A DNA stretch of 64,000 bases, taken from the NCBI GenBank assembly GCA_022826155.1, contig JAJDVL010000037.1, positions 1 to 64,000 on the forward strand, given 5' to 3'. Origin of the DNA: Prochlorococcaceae cyanobacterium jk18x22bins.40 (GTDB taxonomy: Bacteria > Cyanobacteriota > Cyanobacteriia > PCC-6307 > Cyanobiaceae). The translations under genes were made by a program, and so were the position numbers. A model generated the notes under the pieces. The model was given only the letters and a program-made list of their open reading frames with translations, had not been told where the DNA came from and did not search any database. Below, piece by piece: positions 18,736 to 26,677 of this stretch. Numbering within the stretch: position 1 is the first letter of the stretch; each line of letters starts with the position of its first letter.

Positions 18736-18882
18736 TCAGCCGAGGCCGATCTGGCCAAGGATGCCCTGGCCGGTGAGCACTTCGGTGAAGAGGCCAATGA
18801 CGAAGCCCAGCATGGCCAGACGGCCGTTCCAGGTTTCTGCGAAGTCAACGAAGCCGAAGCGAGACGATGGGGAGTCAGACAT
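18736..18882 (-). CDS. hli: High light-inducible protein, first tandem copy
   Basis: This 48-residue Hli protein begins MSDSPSSRFGFVDFAE and has the same ETWNGRLAMLGF chlorophyll-binding helix and GQGILGQIGLG tail as its neighbour at 18511-18657. It is small but unmistakable, and the amino acid sequence is identical to the other copy from about residue 7 onwards. It is the promoter-proximal gene. NblS, encoded at 50333, is known in other cyanobacteria to control hli expression under high light, so a regulatory link is plausible but not shown here. Confidence 0.93.
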   Translation of the reverse strand: MSDSPSSRFGFVDFAETWNGRLAMLGFVIGLFTEVLTGQGILGQIGLG

Positions 18883-18905
18883 GGCCCAGCGGGGTCACTG
18901 CTCAA

Positions 18906-18933
18906 AGTGTAACGAAATATTTAGCAATGTGAA
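18906..18933 (-). promoter_or_regulatory. Predicted promoter of the hli pair
   Basis: On the minus strand TTCACA (18933-18928) and TACACT (18911-18906) are separated by 16 bases in an AT-rich stretch, 24 bases before the first hli start codon. They match the sigma-70-type boxes at five and four of six positions. I could not identify a high-light element (HLR1-like repeats) with confidence. Confidence 0.4.
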
Positions 18934-18948
18934 GGGGCGCGGGCGAAT

Positions 18949-19896
18949 TCATTGCCGTGAAAACCCCACCTCCATGGCAACTTGGTCCTCAGGCCGCAGA
19001 TGTCTCTCCATCAGGGCAGCCACGCATTCTCTGGGCGTGGTGCGCTGCTCAAGCAAGTGGAGAACCTGTTGAGCAATGGGCACGGCAAAGCCGTGGCGCC
19101 CTGCCAACGCCACAACGGCACGGGTGGTGGGAATGCCCTCGACGGTGCCCTCACAGCAGGTCTCCGCCGCTGCCGGTGTTTTGCCGCGACCCAACTCCAG
19201 GCCGAAGCGATAGTTGCGGCTCAGAGGACTGTTGGCCGTTGCCAGGAGGTCCCCCAATCCCGCCAGGCCGTAGAGGGTCCGAGGTTGACCACCCAGGGCG
19301 CTGAGCACCACGCCCATCTCGTTGAGGCCGCGACAGAGGAGAGAGGCCTTGGCATTGCTCCCCAGGCCCAGGCCGTCCGACACGCCAGCGGCAATCACCA
19401 TGGTGTTTTTCAATGCACCGGCCAGCTCGGTGCCACGGGGATCGTCGTTGCAGTAAATGCGCAGTTGCGGGCACCTGAGCACATGCTGCAACTCCATGGC
19501 CAGGGCCGTGTGGTGGGAACTCAATACCGTGGCTGCCGGCAGGCCCTGGCGCAATTCAGCGGAAAGATTGGGTCCGCTGAGCACCAGACTCCGGGCCTGG
19601 GGGCAGAACTGGTCCCATAGGCCGAGAGGCGTCAACAAGGTATCAACGGCAATACCCTTGGAACAGCTCACCAGGGGTAGGCCAGGGGGAATCACGGGGC
19701 CGAGCCGAGGGGCCAGGCCGGGCAGGGCCGCCATGGAAACAGCGCTGACCAGGAGATCAGCCCCTGCCAGGCAGTCTTCAGGGTCACCACCCAACCGTCG
19801 GCTCCACCCCTGCACCTGATGCCCGGCGCTACGGAAGAGTTGGGCCAGGCACTGACCCCATAGGCCCAAACCCAGCAGAGCAACGGTGCGCGCCAT
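18949..19896 (-). CDS. gpsA: Glycerol-3-phosphate dehydrogenase [NAD(P)+]
   Basis: GpsA (315 residues) reduces dihydroxyacetone phosphate to sn-glycerol-3-phosphate for membrane lipid synthesis. The Rossmann start VALLGLGLWGQCLAQLF is of the GxGxWG type, with Gln where most members have Thr or Ala. LSGPNLSAEL, the active-site lysine in ELAGALKNTMVIAAG and GLAGLGDLLATANSPLSRNYRFG are all conserved. The start is the ATG at 19896. It is the upstream neighbour of the hli pair but is separated from it by a predicted promoter. Confidence 0.94.
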   Translation of the reverse strand: MARTVALLGLGLWGQCLAQLFRSAGHQVQGWSRRLGGDPEDCLAGADLLVSAVSMAALPGLAPRLGPVIPPGLPLVSCSKGIAVDTLLTPLGLWDQFCPQARSLVLSGPNLSAELRQGLPAATVLSSHHTALAMELQHVLRCPQLRIYCNDDPRGTELAGALKNTMVIAAGVSDGLGLGSNAKASLLCRGLNEMGVVLSALGGQPRTLYGLAGLGDLLATANSPLSRNYRFGLELGRGKTPAAAETCCEGTVEGIPTTRAVVALAGRHGFAVPIAQQVLHLLEQRTTPRECVAALMERHLRPEDQVAMEVGFSRQ

Positions 19897-19922
19897 TTTC
19901 AGGATTCAGGGGATTCAGGCAG

Positions 19923-20036
19923 TCAGCACAGAGCCACCACACAAGAGAGGGTGAGGGTGCTCACCAGGCCCGTGGCGGTGAGGAGCTTAATCAAGGGGTT
20001 TTCCAGCAACCTGGCCGGGGGATCGGGAGGAAACAT
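19923..20036 (-). CDS. Small hypothetical membrane protein
   Basis: This 37-codon frame starts at the ATG at 20036 and reads MFPPDPPARLLENP, then a hydrophobic helix LLTATGLVSTLTLSCVVALC to the C-terminus. The pattern, a short Pro-rich head followed by one transmembrane helix, resembles small thylakoid or envelope proteins of picocyanobacteria. I cannot name it. It ends 26 bases before the gpsA start on the same strand. No clear ribosome-binding site is visible. About 150 bases upstream (20037-20187) hold nothing else recognisable. Confidence 0.4.
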   Translation of the reverse strand: MFPPDPPARLLENPLIKLLTATGLVSTLTLSCVVALC

Positions 20037-20187
20037 AAAGGAAACCCAAAAACCTTGTTCCCAGTTTGTCTGGCCATGGCCCAAAATGCCATGTTTATTG
20101 AGAACCTGTTCCCGTCTTCTCACCCAAACCACGCCTCAGGGAGAAGACATCCTCGCACCGGAGCACCTGACGCACGTGCTGGAACAT

Positions 20188-20571
20188 CTAGCGTACGTGC
20201 CGGGTGCCGTCCACCGGGTGATAAGTCTCGCCCGTGACCTCCTCGTAGAGGTAGGCGGGGAGCCCGGTCTCGAACATGGTTTGTAGCGCTTCCTTCAAGT
20301 AGGGATTCCAGCCCCCTGTGCTCACTGTGCCGTGGCGCACGGTCCAGTCCCAGGTACCTTGCAGGTCCCGGGGTGTGCGTCCATCTCGATCACGCCATGT
20401 GACCAGATCCTGGGACTCCACCAGGCCCACCAGAATGGGATCCTTGCCGTAGGCCGGGGTCAGGGTCAACTCAAGGCGGATCGGGTCTTCCTTCACCTGC
20501 TGCAACTTGAAGCGGGGGGGGAGCTTCAAGCCTTTCAAGACCGCAGCAACGGTTCGCGTTCTCTTGTTCAC
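20188..20571 (-). CDS. Conserved hypothetical protein
   Basis: This 127-residue soluble protein has a basic N-terminus (NKRTRTVAAVLKGLKLPPRF) and a well-structured remainder including LTPAYGKDPILVGLVES, DLQGTWDWTVRHG and LPAYLYEEVTGETYHP. The frame is open further upstream, but that part overlaps the DUF2973 gene in another frame. The GTG at 20571 lies 43 bases after that gene's stop and is the likeliest start. I recognise the sequence style as conserved in marine Synechococcus, but I know no function. It is probably cotranscribed with the DUF2973 gene. Confidence 0.6.
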   Translation of the reverse strand: MNKRTRTVAAVLKGLKLPPRFKLQQVKEDPIRLELTLTPAYGKDPILVGLVESQDLVTWRDRDGRTPRDLQGTWDWTVRHGTVSTGGWNPYLKEALQTMFETGLPAYLYEEVTGETYHPVDGTRHVR

Positions 20572-20614
20572 GGGATCTGGTGCATTGGTGAAACAACCCA
20601 AGGGGGCTGTTGCC

Positions 20615-20890
20615 TTAGCGGGGGGCCAAGGGGGGAGAGTCATCCGGCTGTTCATCGGGGCTGGCTGCGGCTGGCGGTTCGTTATCCCCGGTGAAACGCA
20701 CCGTGAGCAACTCATCCTCCAGGAGATTGCCCTCCTGATCCAGCAATTCCGGATGAACAGTGACCGACCTGGTGGCGGTGCGGTCCTTCCTGCTGCTGGT
20801 TGCGCTAAACCCGCGACCCATGAGGCGTATGGCCTGGACCAGCAGAAAGACAAAAGAGATTCCATAGAGTATGGGAATGATCTGGCTCAT
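20615..20890 (-). CDS. DUF2973-family membrane protein
   Basis: This 91-residue protein has an N-terminal transmembrane helix ([21 protein letters not shown]-like, residues 1-21), a short basic stretch and the family core [19 protein letters not shown]. An acidic, Pro-rich tail follows. The HPELLD core is the mark of the cyanobacterial DUF2973 family. The function is unknown. The gene is divergent from the protease gene at 20911, with only 20 bases between the start codons. Confidence 0.72.
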   Translation of the reverse strand: MSQIIPILYGISFVFLLVQAIRLMGRGFSATSSRKDRTATRSVTVHPELLDQEGNLLEDELLTVRFTGDNEPPAAASPDEQPDDSPPLAPR

Positions 20891-20910
20891 GGCTGGCTTA
20901 CACGCGCTAC

Positions 20911-22155
20911 ATGATCATGGCACTTCCCTTTCCGTTACCGCCGGCACCATGGTGTCGGTCCTCCTCTCCCCTTGGCTGCCGTGCTGGTGTTTTGGCTTTG
21001 AGCCTGGGGCTGGGTTCCCTGGCGGTCCCCCCCACGGGGGTTGCCCAGCGGGAGCCCGTCATATCCGAGTCGTTTGTGACGGAAGCGGCGCGGCGGGCGG
21101 GTCCCGCCGTGGTGCGCATTGACACGATGCGCACCGTGACCGTTGGGCGCTTGCCCCCCCAGGGCCTGGGGCACCCGTTCTTTGACCAGTTTTTTGACCA
21201 GTTCTTCGAGAATGGCCCGTCCTCCAGGCAGCGCACCCAACGGGAGCAGGGAACGGGGGTCATCTTTGCCGAGGAAGGGTTAATCCTGACCAATGCCCAC
21301 GTGGTGGAACGCAGTGATCAGGTGGAGGTGCGCCTGACCGACGGACGCACCTTGGCCGGCACTGTTGTGGGCCTGGACTCCGTAACCGATCTGGCCGTGG
21401 TGAGGGTGACGTCCCCCACCCCCTTGCCAGTGGCTCCCCTGGGGGATTCCGACGCCGTGGAGGTGGGGGACTGGGCCATTGCGGTGGGCAATCCCTTCGG
21501 ACTGGATAACACGGTCACCATGGGAATCATCAGCAATCTCAATCGCAACATCAGCAAGCTGGGCATTACCGACAAGCGGCTGGAGTTGATCCAGACGGAC
21601 GCGGCCATCAATCCCGGCAACTCCGGTGGCCCTCTGCTCAATGCCGCTGGTGAAGTGATTGGCATCAACACCCTGGTCCGCAGTGGGCCAGGGGCGGGAC
21701 TGGGTTTCGCCATTCCCATCAACCGGGCCCGCAGCATTGCCGAAGAGTTGATCAGGACAGGCAAGGTGAGCCATGCCATGGTGGGGATCGGCTTGCGTCC
21801 CCTGACGCCTGAGTTGGCCCGTGAATTCAATCGGAACAGTGACCGTGGCTTCCGGCTGCCGGAGCGTCAAGGGGTGCTGGTGGCCAACGTGCTGCCCTTG
21901 AGCCCTGCCGAGCAGGCGGGACTTCGCACTGGGGACGTGATCCTTGCAGCGGGGGGGACGAAGGTGACCAACCCGGAGGAGTTGCTCAAGGCCGTGGAGG
22001 CTGCGGGCGTGGGGGGGCAACTTAGGCTGGATGTGTGGCGACAGGGACGGGAGCGGCAGGTGGCGGTCGTTCCTGTTGATATGGCTGTGCTGCAGCAACG
22101 CAACCGAGCCGTGGAGGACGGTACCTATTGGCGCCGCATCCCCCTGCGGCCCTAG
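20911..22155 (+). CDS. HtrA/Deg-type serine protease
   Basis: This trypsin-like, PDZ-containing protease (414 residues) belongs to the cyanobacterial HtrA/HhoA/HhoB group, which removes damaged proteins in the periplasm or thylakoid lumen. A hydrophobic signal segment spans about residues 25-46. The catalytic triad is visible as His in [10 protein letters not shown], Asp in SVTDLAVV and Ser in [11 protein letters not shown]. One PDZ domain follows (about residues 290-385, [18 protein letters not shown]). A repeated FDQFFDQFF motif precedes the protease domain. It begins MIM; the first ATG is used by default. The stop overlaps that of the convergent antiporter gene. Confidence 0.92.
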   Translation: MIMALPFPLPPAPWCRSSSPLGCRAGVLALSLGLGSLAVPPTGVAQREPVISESFVTEAARRAGPAVVRIDTMRTVTVGRLPPQGLGHPFFDQFFDQFFENGPSSRQRTQREQGTGVIFAEEGLILTNAHVVERSDQVEVRLTDGRTLAGTVVGLDSVTDLAVVRVTSPTPLPVAPLGDSDAVEVGDWAIAVGNPFGLDNTVTMGIISNLNRNISKLGITDKRLELIQTDAAINPGNSGGPLLNAAGEVIGINTLVRSGPGAGLGFAIPINRARSIAEELIRTGKVSHAMVGIGLRPLTPELAREFNRNSDRGFRLPERQGVLVANVLPLSPAEQAGLRTGDVILAAGGTKVTNPEELLKAVEAAGVGGQLRLDVWRQGRERQVAVVPVDMAVLQQRNRAVEDGTYWRRIPLRP

Positions 22156-23051
22156 GTCCCAATCAATGCATCCAATCCCAGCCACTCACTCACTTGAAAG
22201 GCCACCAATCCCAAGGGATAGATGAGGCCGATGTTGGCCATGTTGGAGCTCACCAACGTGTCCAGATTGGCCTGGGTGGCATCAAGCCTGCGGGTCTCCC
22301 CCTGGCCTGTGCTGCGGCCGTAGAGCTCAAAGAAGGACGTGAGTTCCGGAACGGACGTGACCAGCCCCAGGCAGCAGCCCACCAGCCAGGCGGGCAGATG
22401 GATGGCTTCAATAAGCAGTTCGGCACTGTTGCCCAGGCGGTGGCCAGCCATGGTGAGCACTACAGATCCCGTCATTAACAGGGCAAGGGCCATCCTGCGA
22501 CTATGTTGTGTGTGGTCTACTGCGATCCCTTCGCCCTGGTCCAGGGGCTGCCCCTCAAGCTCCTGACCCCGCTTCCCCTGCAACTCCGCCAAGTTACGGT
22601 CCAGGAGTTGGTAGCCCAGGAAGCAACCCACCAGGGCCAGGCCGAGCACCAGAGAAGGGTGGACACCGGTGGCAGCCAGCACCAGCGGCAAGAGCACGGA
22701 GAACCCGCAGAAGCTGATTTCCTCAATGAAACGGGGGTTGAGCAGTTCCCAGTGGCGCAGATAAAATACCACGGCAGCCAGAAACAGCACCAGGTTGATC
22801 ACGTTGCTGGAGGCGATATTCCAGAAGCCCCCTGCCAAGCTCTCCCGGCCGTTGAGCGCTGTGGCCAAAACCGCCACCAACTCCGGCAGGCTGGTGGCGT
22901 AGCCCAGAATTTGACCTTTGGTTTTGGCTGACCACCCTAAAACCTGGGCAAGCCCTTCCAGGCCGTTGATGACCAGCAGTCTTACAGCAGCAATGGTGAA
23001 CCCGATGGACAGCAAAAGTTCAAGCAGGGCAAAGCCAAGATCACGGGACAT
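22152..23051 (-). CDS. Cation (sodium/calcium-type) antiporter of the CaCA superfamily
   Basis: This 299-residue membrane protein has about ten hydrophobic helices in two homologous halves. Each half carries the alpha-repeat signature: [19 protein letters not shown] with [16 protein letters not shown], and [19 protein letters not shown] with [19 protein letters not shown]. These are the ion-binding repeats of Na+/Ca2+ exchangers. The ion is not determined; calcium or sodium export is likely. I chose the ATG at 23051 because it starts immediately before the first helix. A longer frame reaches 23120 without adding conserved sequence. Confidence 0.87.
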   Translation of the reverse strand: MSRDLGFALLELLLSIGFTIAAVRLLVINGLEGLAQVLGWSAKTKGQILGYATSLPELVAVLATALNGRESLAGGFWNIASSNVINLVLFLAAVVFYLRHWELLNPRFIEEISFCGFSVLLPLVLAATGVHPSLVLGLALVGCFLGYQLLDRNLAELQGKRGQELEGQPLDQGEGIAVDHTQHSRRMALALLMTGSVVLTMAGHRLGNSAELLIEAIHLPAWLVGCCLGLVTSVPELTSFFELYGRSTGQGETRRLDATQANLDTLVSSNMANIGLIYPLGLVAFQVSEWLGLDALIGT

Positions 23052-23235
23052 CAACGCTGAGGCACTCCAGCAAAAGTAGTGTTTATCTTGCCGAAGACCA
23101 GTATTGCCCAACAGCAACACCCGTCACCGCCCGTGGCCTACCAGGCGACCGTCATTCACATCTTAAATAATCCTGAACTCTTCGAGACTGTTTTCTTTTT
23201 CTTGGAATAATTTTAAGCCTCTCAAAAAGCCCTCC

Positions 23236-23391
23236 ATGCTGTCCGCTGACTCCACACTGTTCACACTGGGTTGGGACAACCATGGGGAGCTTGACCAAGA
23301 GGGTCGCCAGGCTCTCCTCAACCTGCTGACCCGGGGTTCAGCCCAGGAAACCGGCAAGCCCGAACCTGAGACCCAATCGGTCCATTCATAG
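23236..23391 (+). CDS. Small hypothetical protein
   Basis: This 51-codon frame starts at the ATG at 23236: MLSADSTLFTLGWDNHGEL, then EEGR-like helix EGRQALLNLLTRG and a polar tail. The composition is protein-like and acidic. No domain is recognised. The AT-rich 180 bases before it (23052-23235) could hold a promoter, but no ribosome-binding site is obvious. It is convergent with rbfA, 15 bases away. Confidence 0.4.
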   Translation: MLSADSTLFTLGWDNHGELDQEGRQALLNLLTRGSAQETGKPEPETQSVHS

Positions 23392-23406
23392 GACTAGCTC
23401 CCCTGG

Positions 23407-23790
23407 TCAGTCGCTGCCCAGGTCCTCCTGGACAGGATCTTCCCCCAGTCTTTCCAGAAGACCCAACACGGTTGTGGCAGCTTCCGTGCTTTTGTCCTGG
23501 TGGAACCAGAGCTTGGGACATCGTCGCAACTCCAAACGGCGGCTCAACTGGCTGCGCAAGAAGCCGCTGGCGGCCTTGAGACCATTGAGGGCTGCCTCCT
23601 GCCCTGTCTCCTCTCCTCCATAGACGCTGACAAACACTTTGCAGTTCTGCAGATCCCCGCTGACGTCCACGGCGGTAATGGTGATGATGGAGCGGGTCAA
23701 CCGCTCATCCCTAAGCTGGCCGCTCAGCATCCGACCCAGCTCTCGCTTGATCAAGGCCGCCACCCGCGTGACCCGTCGCCCTTGCGCCAT
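23407..23790 (-). CDS. rbfA: Ribosome-binding factor A
   Basis: RbfA (127 residues) binds the 30S subunit and is needed for maturation of the 16S rRNA 5' end, especially in the cold. The KH-like fold signature is readable: RVAALIKRELGRMLSGQLRDERL, then VDVSGDLQNCKVFVSVYG and RCPKLWFHQDKSTE. Its length is normal. The ATG start is at 23790, three bases after the stop of the DUF751 gene, so the two form an operon. Confidence 0.95.
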   Translation of the reverse strand: MAQGRRVTRVAALIKRELGRMLSGQLRDERLTRSIITITAVDVSGDLQNCKVFVSVYGGEETGQEAALNGLKAASGFLRSQLSRRLELRRCPKLWFHQDKSTEAATTVLGLLERLGEDPVQEDLGSD

Positions 23791-23793
23791 GGC

Positions 23794-24003
23794 CTATGCC
23801 TCTCCTGAAACCACAAGCATGGCATCAAGAATCTGCATCAGACAGATGGCGCCGCTGATGACGGCGCCGATCAGGGCCACGGCAGCAACGGGGCTGCGAC
23901 GCCCCCAAGCCAGAAAGGGCCTGACGGCAGAGATGAAGATGCCCAGGACAAACCCCAGCAGAAAGCGGGGGTACTTGGTCAGGGTGGCGAGCAGGTTTCC
24001 CAT
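23794..24003 (-). CDS. DUF751 (Ycf33-like) membrane protein
   Basis: This 69-residue protein has two hydrophobic helices and the family pattern LTKYPRFLLGFVLGIF, then SPVAAVALIGAVISG and a conserved C-terminal helix ending near MLVV. This matches cyanobacterial DUF751/Ycf33 proteins, whose function is unknown. I chose the ATG at 24003; an ATG at 24039 would add 12 residues not usual in the family. It lies just upstream of rbfA. Confidence 0.72.
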   Translation of the reverse strand: MGNLLATLTKYPRFLLGFVLGIFISAVRPFLAWGRRSPVAAVALIGAVISGAICLMQILDAMLVVSGEA

Positions 24004-24072
24004 GGCATCATCCCAAGACTGTGGTTTGCCCGCGAGCATGGGGGAGACTGTGCCAAACCATCAAGGGCTCCT

Positions 24073-24822
24073 GTGAAACTTTTTCAATTCCGTCACTCTC
24101 CATTTTGCGAGAAAGCTCGTCTGCTGTTGAGCGCCAAAGCCGTTCCCTACGCCGTACAGGAGGTCATCCCCGGTGTCGGCCAAGTGGACCTCTTTCGCCG
24201 CTCCGGGCAGCGGCAAGTGCCGGTGCTGCAAGACGGAGACGTTTTGATCGCAGGATCCGTGGCTATCGCCCGCCATTTGGACAGCAAGGTGCCCGAACCA
24301 CCTTTGCTGCCTGGAGATCCCCAGGAGCGAGCCCGGGCCTTGATCTGGGAGAACTGGGCCGATACAACCCTGGCCCATGGGGCGCGCATGGCCCTGTTGC
24401 AAGCCGTCAGCCAGGACAATCACCTGCGCAAGGCCCTCCTCCCCCAAGCCACACCGGCACCTTTGCGGGATGTGATGGGTGCGCTGCCGGGGGACATGGT
24501 GTCGGGCATCAGTCAGATCTTCACCCACACAGGCCTTCAGCAAGTCAAGCAGGCCCTGGAGCAGTTGACAACCCTTGTGGCCAATGGTCAATCTCTCTTT
24601 GGTGAGCAGTACTGCACGGCGGACATGGCAGTGGCGGCCCAACTCTACGGGCTGAAATTCCCCGCCGCCGCCGGGGCCGAGCTGGGGGGCCGTGGTGTTC
24701 CCGGCATTGCGGATCACCCTCTGTTTGAGTCTCTTTTTGCCTGGCGGGACCAGCTCTATGGAGCTGTGGGACGTGGTGAGCCTGCCCAGACACCGCCCTC
24801 CGACCCGAGCGACCATGGCTGA
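24073..24822 (+). CDS. Glutathione S-transferase family protein
   Basis: This 249-residue protein has an N-terminal thioredoxin-like GST domain and a C-terminal helical domain. The N-terminal domain reads KLFQFRHSPFCEKARLLLS, then RQVPVLQDGDVLIAGSVAIARHLD. The CPYC-type region is reduced to HSPFCEK, and the VPVLQDG cis-Pro and SxAI motifs of the glutathione site are present. The substrate is unknown. The start is GTG at 24073 (GTG AAA CTT). The end overlaps crr7 by 8 bases. Confidence 0.88.
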   Translation: MKLFQFRHSPFCEKARLLLSAKAVPYAVQEVIPGVGQVDLFRRSGQRQVPVLQDGDVLIAGSVAIARHLDSKVPEPPLLPGDPQERARALIWENWADTTLAHGARMALLQAVSQDNHLRKALLPQATPAPLRDVMGALPGDMVSGISQIFTHTGLQQVKQALEQLTTLVANGQSLFGEQYCTADMAVAAQLYGLKFPAAAGAELGGRGVPGIADHPLFESLFAWRDQLYGAVGRGEPAQTPPSDPSDHG

Positions 24823-25081
24823 TCCCATGATTTGGGCCATGGATCACTACGTGATCCTGGAGCCCGGCAAGGCGGAGTGGATGGCTGGTCAGAGGGAAAC
24901 CGCCGACTGGCTGGAACGGACCCTGGCCGCCATGGACCACGTACCCGCCGACCTTCGCCATCTTCCCGACACCCCGGCACGGGCCGCCCATCTTCTGGAC
25001 ACCGCCTGTGAACTGGAAGTGGCTCCCGGCCAGCGGGTGCAGTGGTACGCCGTGCGTCTGGAGCGGGATTCCCCAAGATGA
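24815..25081 (+). CDS. crr7: Chlororespiratory reduction protein 7 (Crr7) family
   Basis: This 88-residue protein carries the family pattern MADPMIWAMDHYVILEPG, then HLLDTACELEVAPGQ and QWYAVRLE. In plants CRR7 is required for assembly of the chloroplast NDH complex. The cyanobacterial homologue is conserved, and a role in NDH-1 assembly is inferred. The ATG at 24815 lies inside the GST stop region, which implies translational coupling. Confidence 0.82.
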   Translation: MADPMIWAMDHYVILEPGKAEWMAGQRETADWLERTLAAMDHVPADLRHLPDTPARAAHLLDTACELEVAPGQRVQWYAVRLERDSPR

Positions 25082-25092
25082 GTCCTGGAACC

Positions 25093-25632
25093 TTAGGTCT
25101 GACTTGTGTCCTGGTTGTTGTCACACTCGGCCAAATCCGGTGTTTTGTGGAGAAGGCGATTCAAGCGCAAACGGTCGGGATTGAGAGGATCAGGGGCCAA
25201 TTCACCGGCAACTTCCCGAAACTTGCCTTCCACGGAGTCAGGGAGCTTGATGGTGAAAATTCGCTCCAGCAGCGCCTCGACGGAGAAAAGGTAGGCATTG
25301 ATGTTCTCCAGTTCAGCAACCACGGTATGCCTCTTAGCCATTTCTTCATTGGCGGATACGCTATTTTCCACACCAGCGGCTTTGACCCCTTCCTCCTGGT
25401 GCAACTCCTCCAGAACACGGACCGCCAGGGTACGGAATGATTGCAGGGAGGTCCAGATCAACTCTTGTTGGTGTCGCAGCGTGGGGTATTCGCGGATCAG
25501 GCGATCATGCTCCCGATAAAATCGCTTGCAATCTGGACACTGGCAGTATCTTTCGGATGGTGCAGACAAATTCCCGCTTGGAACTGATTGTACTTTAGCC
25601 AGAGAACGATGTTGATGGTCAACCTCTGACAC
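25093..25632 (-). CDS. Hypothetical protein with an N-terminal Cys cluster
   Basis: This 179-residue protein starts at GTG 25632. A disordered, polar N-terminus of about 25 residues is followed by ERYCQCPDCKRFYREHD, a Cys-x-Cys-x2-Cys cluster that could bind metal. The rest is strongly helical and charged (LEELHQEEG, ELENINAYLFSVEALLERIF) and may form a coiled coil. I recognise no family. The region is lower in GC than its neighbours, which suggests recent acquisition or relaxed constraint. The stop lies 12 bases from the convergent crr7 stop. Confidence 0.6.
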   Translation of the reverse strand: MSEVDHQHRSLAKVQSVPSGNLSAPSERYCQCPDCKRFYREHDRLIREYPTLRHQQELIWTSLQSFRTLAVRVLEELHQEEGVKAAGVENSVSANEEMAKRHTVVAELENINAYLFSVEALLERIFTIKLPDSVEGKFREVAGELAPDPLNPDRLRLNRLLHKTPDLAECDNNQDTSQT

Positions 25633-25723
25633 GAAAAAGACAACCTTTCAGCCAAAATCCGGGTTTTTGGCAACGGGAGCGCAGGATTTAGGTCGTTGGG
25701 AAGACCGTCAGCCCAGACTGGGA

Positions 25724-26083
25724 TTACTTGAGGTGGGGCATGTCTTCACCAAAGTGCTTGTGCTCGCTGTGACCGGGAAGGGAAATTTCCTCGGGAAGTG
25801 GAATTTCAATAGAGCTGACCAACTGGATCGCATCTCGCAAACGCATGGCATCCGCAAACCATCCCATGGCCTGCTCCGTGTTCCCCCGCCGTTCCGCGTC
25901 ACTGGCCTGTTCCTCGTGAGCCTCCGCCAGCAGGGCCAGCCAACAGAGACTCCGGGCTTGCACCACCGAGAGGTCCAACTCCTCAATCTGCTCATGGATG
26001 ATGCGGTCACTTTCCTGCTGCACCAGCAGCCTTAGGCGCAGAGCATGAAGCTGGGTCACGGTCTCACCCGCTAACTGGTCCAT
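25724..26083 (-). CDS. Conserved hypothetical helical protein
   Basis: This 119-residue, Leu- and Glu-rich protein reads MDQLAGETVTQLHALRLRLL, then VVQARSLCWLALLAEAHEEQ. A TPR-like helical middle (ERRGNTEQAMGWFADAMRLRDAI) and a polar, His-rich tail follow. No catalytic motif is visible. The ATG at 26083 is preferred to a GTG at 26119. It is not recognised beyond its helical character. It sits between the hypothetical gene above and tRNA-Arg, all on the minus strand. Confidence 0.6.
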   Translation of the reverse strand: MDQLAGETVTQLHALRLRLLVQQESDRIIHEQIEELDLSVVQARSLCWLALLAEAHEEQASDAERRGNTEQAMGWFADAMRLRDAIQLVSSIEIPLPEEISLPGHSEHKHFGEDMPHLK

Positions 26084-26129
26084 CGTAACGCCATGGAGAG
26101 CCTTGGCAATGGGGGCCACAGTTGGGGGA

Positions 26130-26203
26130 CGGGGCTGGAGGGACTTGAACCCACGACCTTGGCTTTAGGAAAGCCCTGCTCTATCCAACTGAGCCACAGC
26201 CCC
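26130..26203 (-). tRNA. trnR: tRNA-Arg (anticodon CCT)
   Basis: This 74-nt cloverleaf has acceptor stem GGGGCTG/CAGCCCC, D arm GCTCAGTTGGATAGAGC, anticodon loop TTCCTAA (anticodon CCT) and T arm GTGGGTTCAAGTCCC. No CCA is encoded. It is divergent from rnpB, 71 bases away. Confidence 0.95.
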
Positions 26204-26274
26204 AACAGCTTCAGCACGTCACAGAGGCGTCACCCTGAACACCAGGGAAACAGACTACCCCATACACTGGTGCC

Positions 26275-26677
26275 GGAAAGGAGGCGAGGCGACCGCGGCA
26301 CGACTGAGTTCGCTCAGTGCGTGCTGAGGAAAGTCCGGGCTCCCCCATGGCCAGGCCTGCTGGGTAACGCCCAGTGCGGGTGACCGTGAGGATAGTGCCA
26401 CAGAAACACACCGCCGATGGTCGCGGCTTTTGCCCCGGCACAGGTAAGGGTGCAAAGGTGCGGTAAGAGCGCACCAGCAGCATCGAGAGGTGCTGGCTCG
26501 GTAAACCCCAGCCGGGAGCAAGGCGAAGAACCAAGGTTGGCCATGTACCGGTTCTGCTCAAACATGCCGCTTGAGGCCTGTGGTAACACAGGTCCTAGAG
26601 AGATGGTCGCCCCTGGAGAGGAATGCATTCCATGGAGACTTCCCCAGGAACAGAACCCGGCTTATGTCCTGCTTTCC
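26275..26677 (+). ncRNA. rnpB: RNase P RNA
   Basis: This is the catalytic RNA of RNase P, which trims tRNA 5' leaders. The conserved core GAGGAAAGTCCGGGCTC lies near 26328, and the pairing 3' segment ACAGAACCCGGCTTAT near 26651. Both belong to the P4 helix region shared by all bacterial RNase P RNAs. The terminal helix P1 can be drawn between GGAAAGGAGG at 26275 and CCTGCTTTCC ending at 26677. That gives about 403 nt, normal for a cyanobacterial type A RNA. The last 14 bases overlap the start of rnc, which is encoded on the same strand. Confidence 0.93.
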
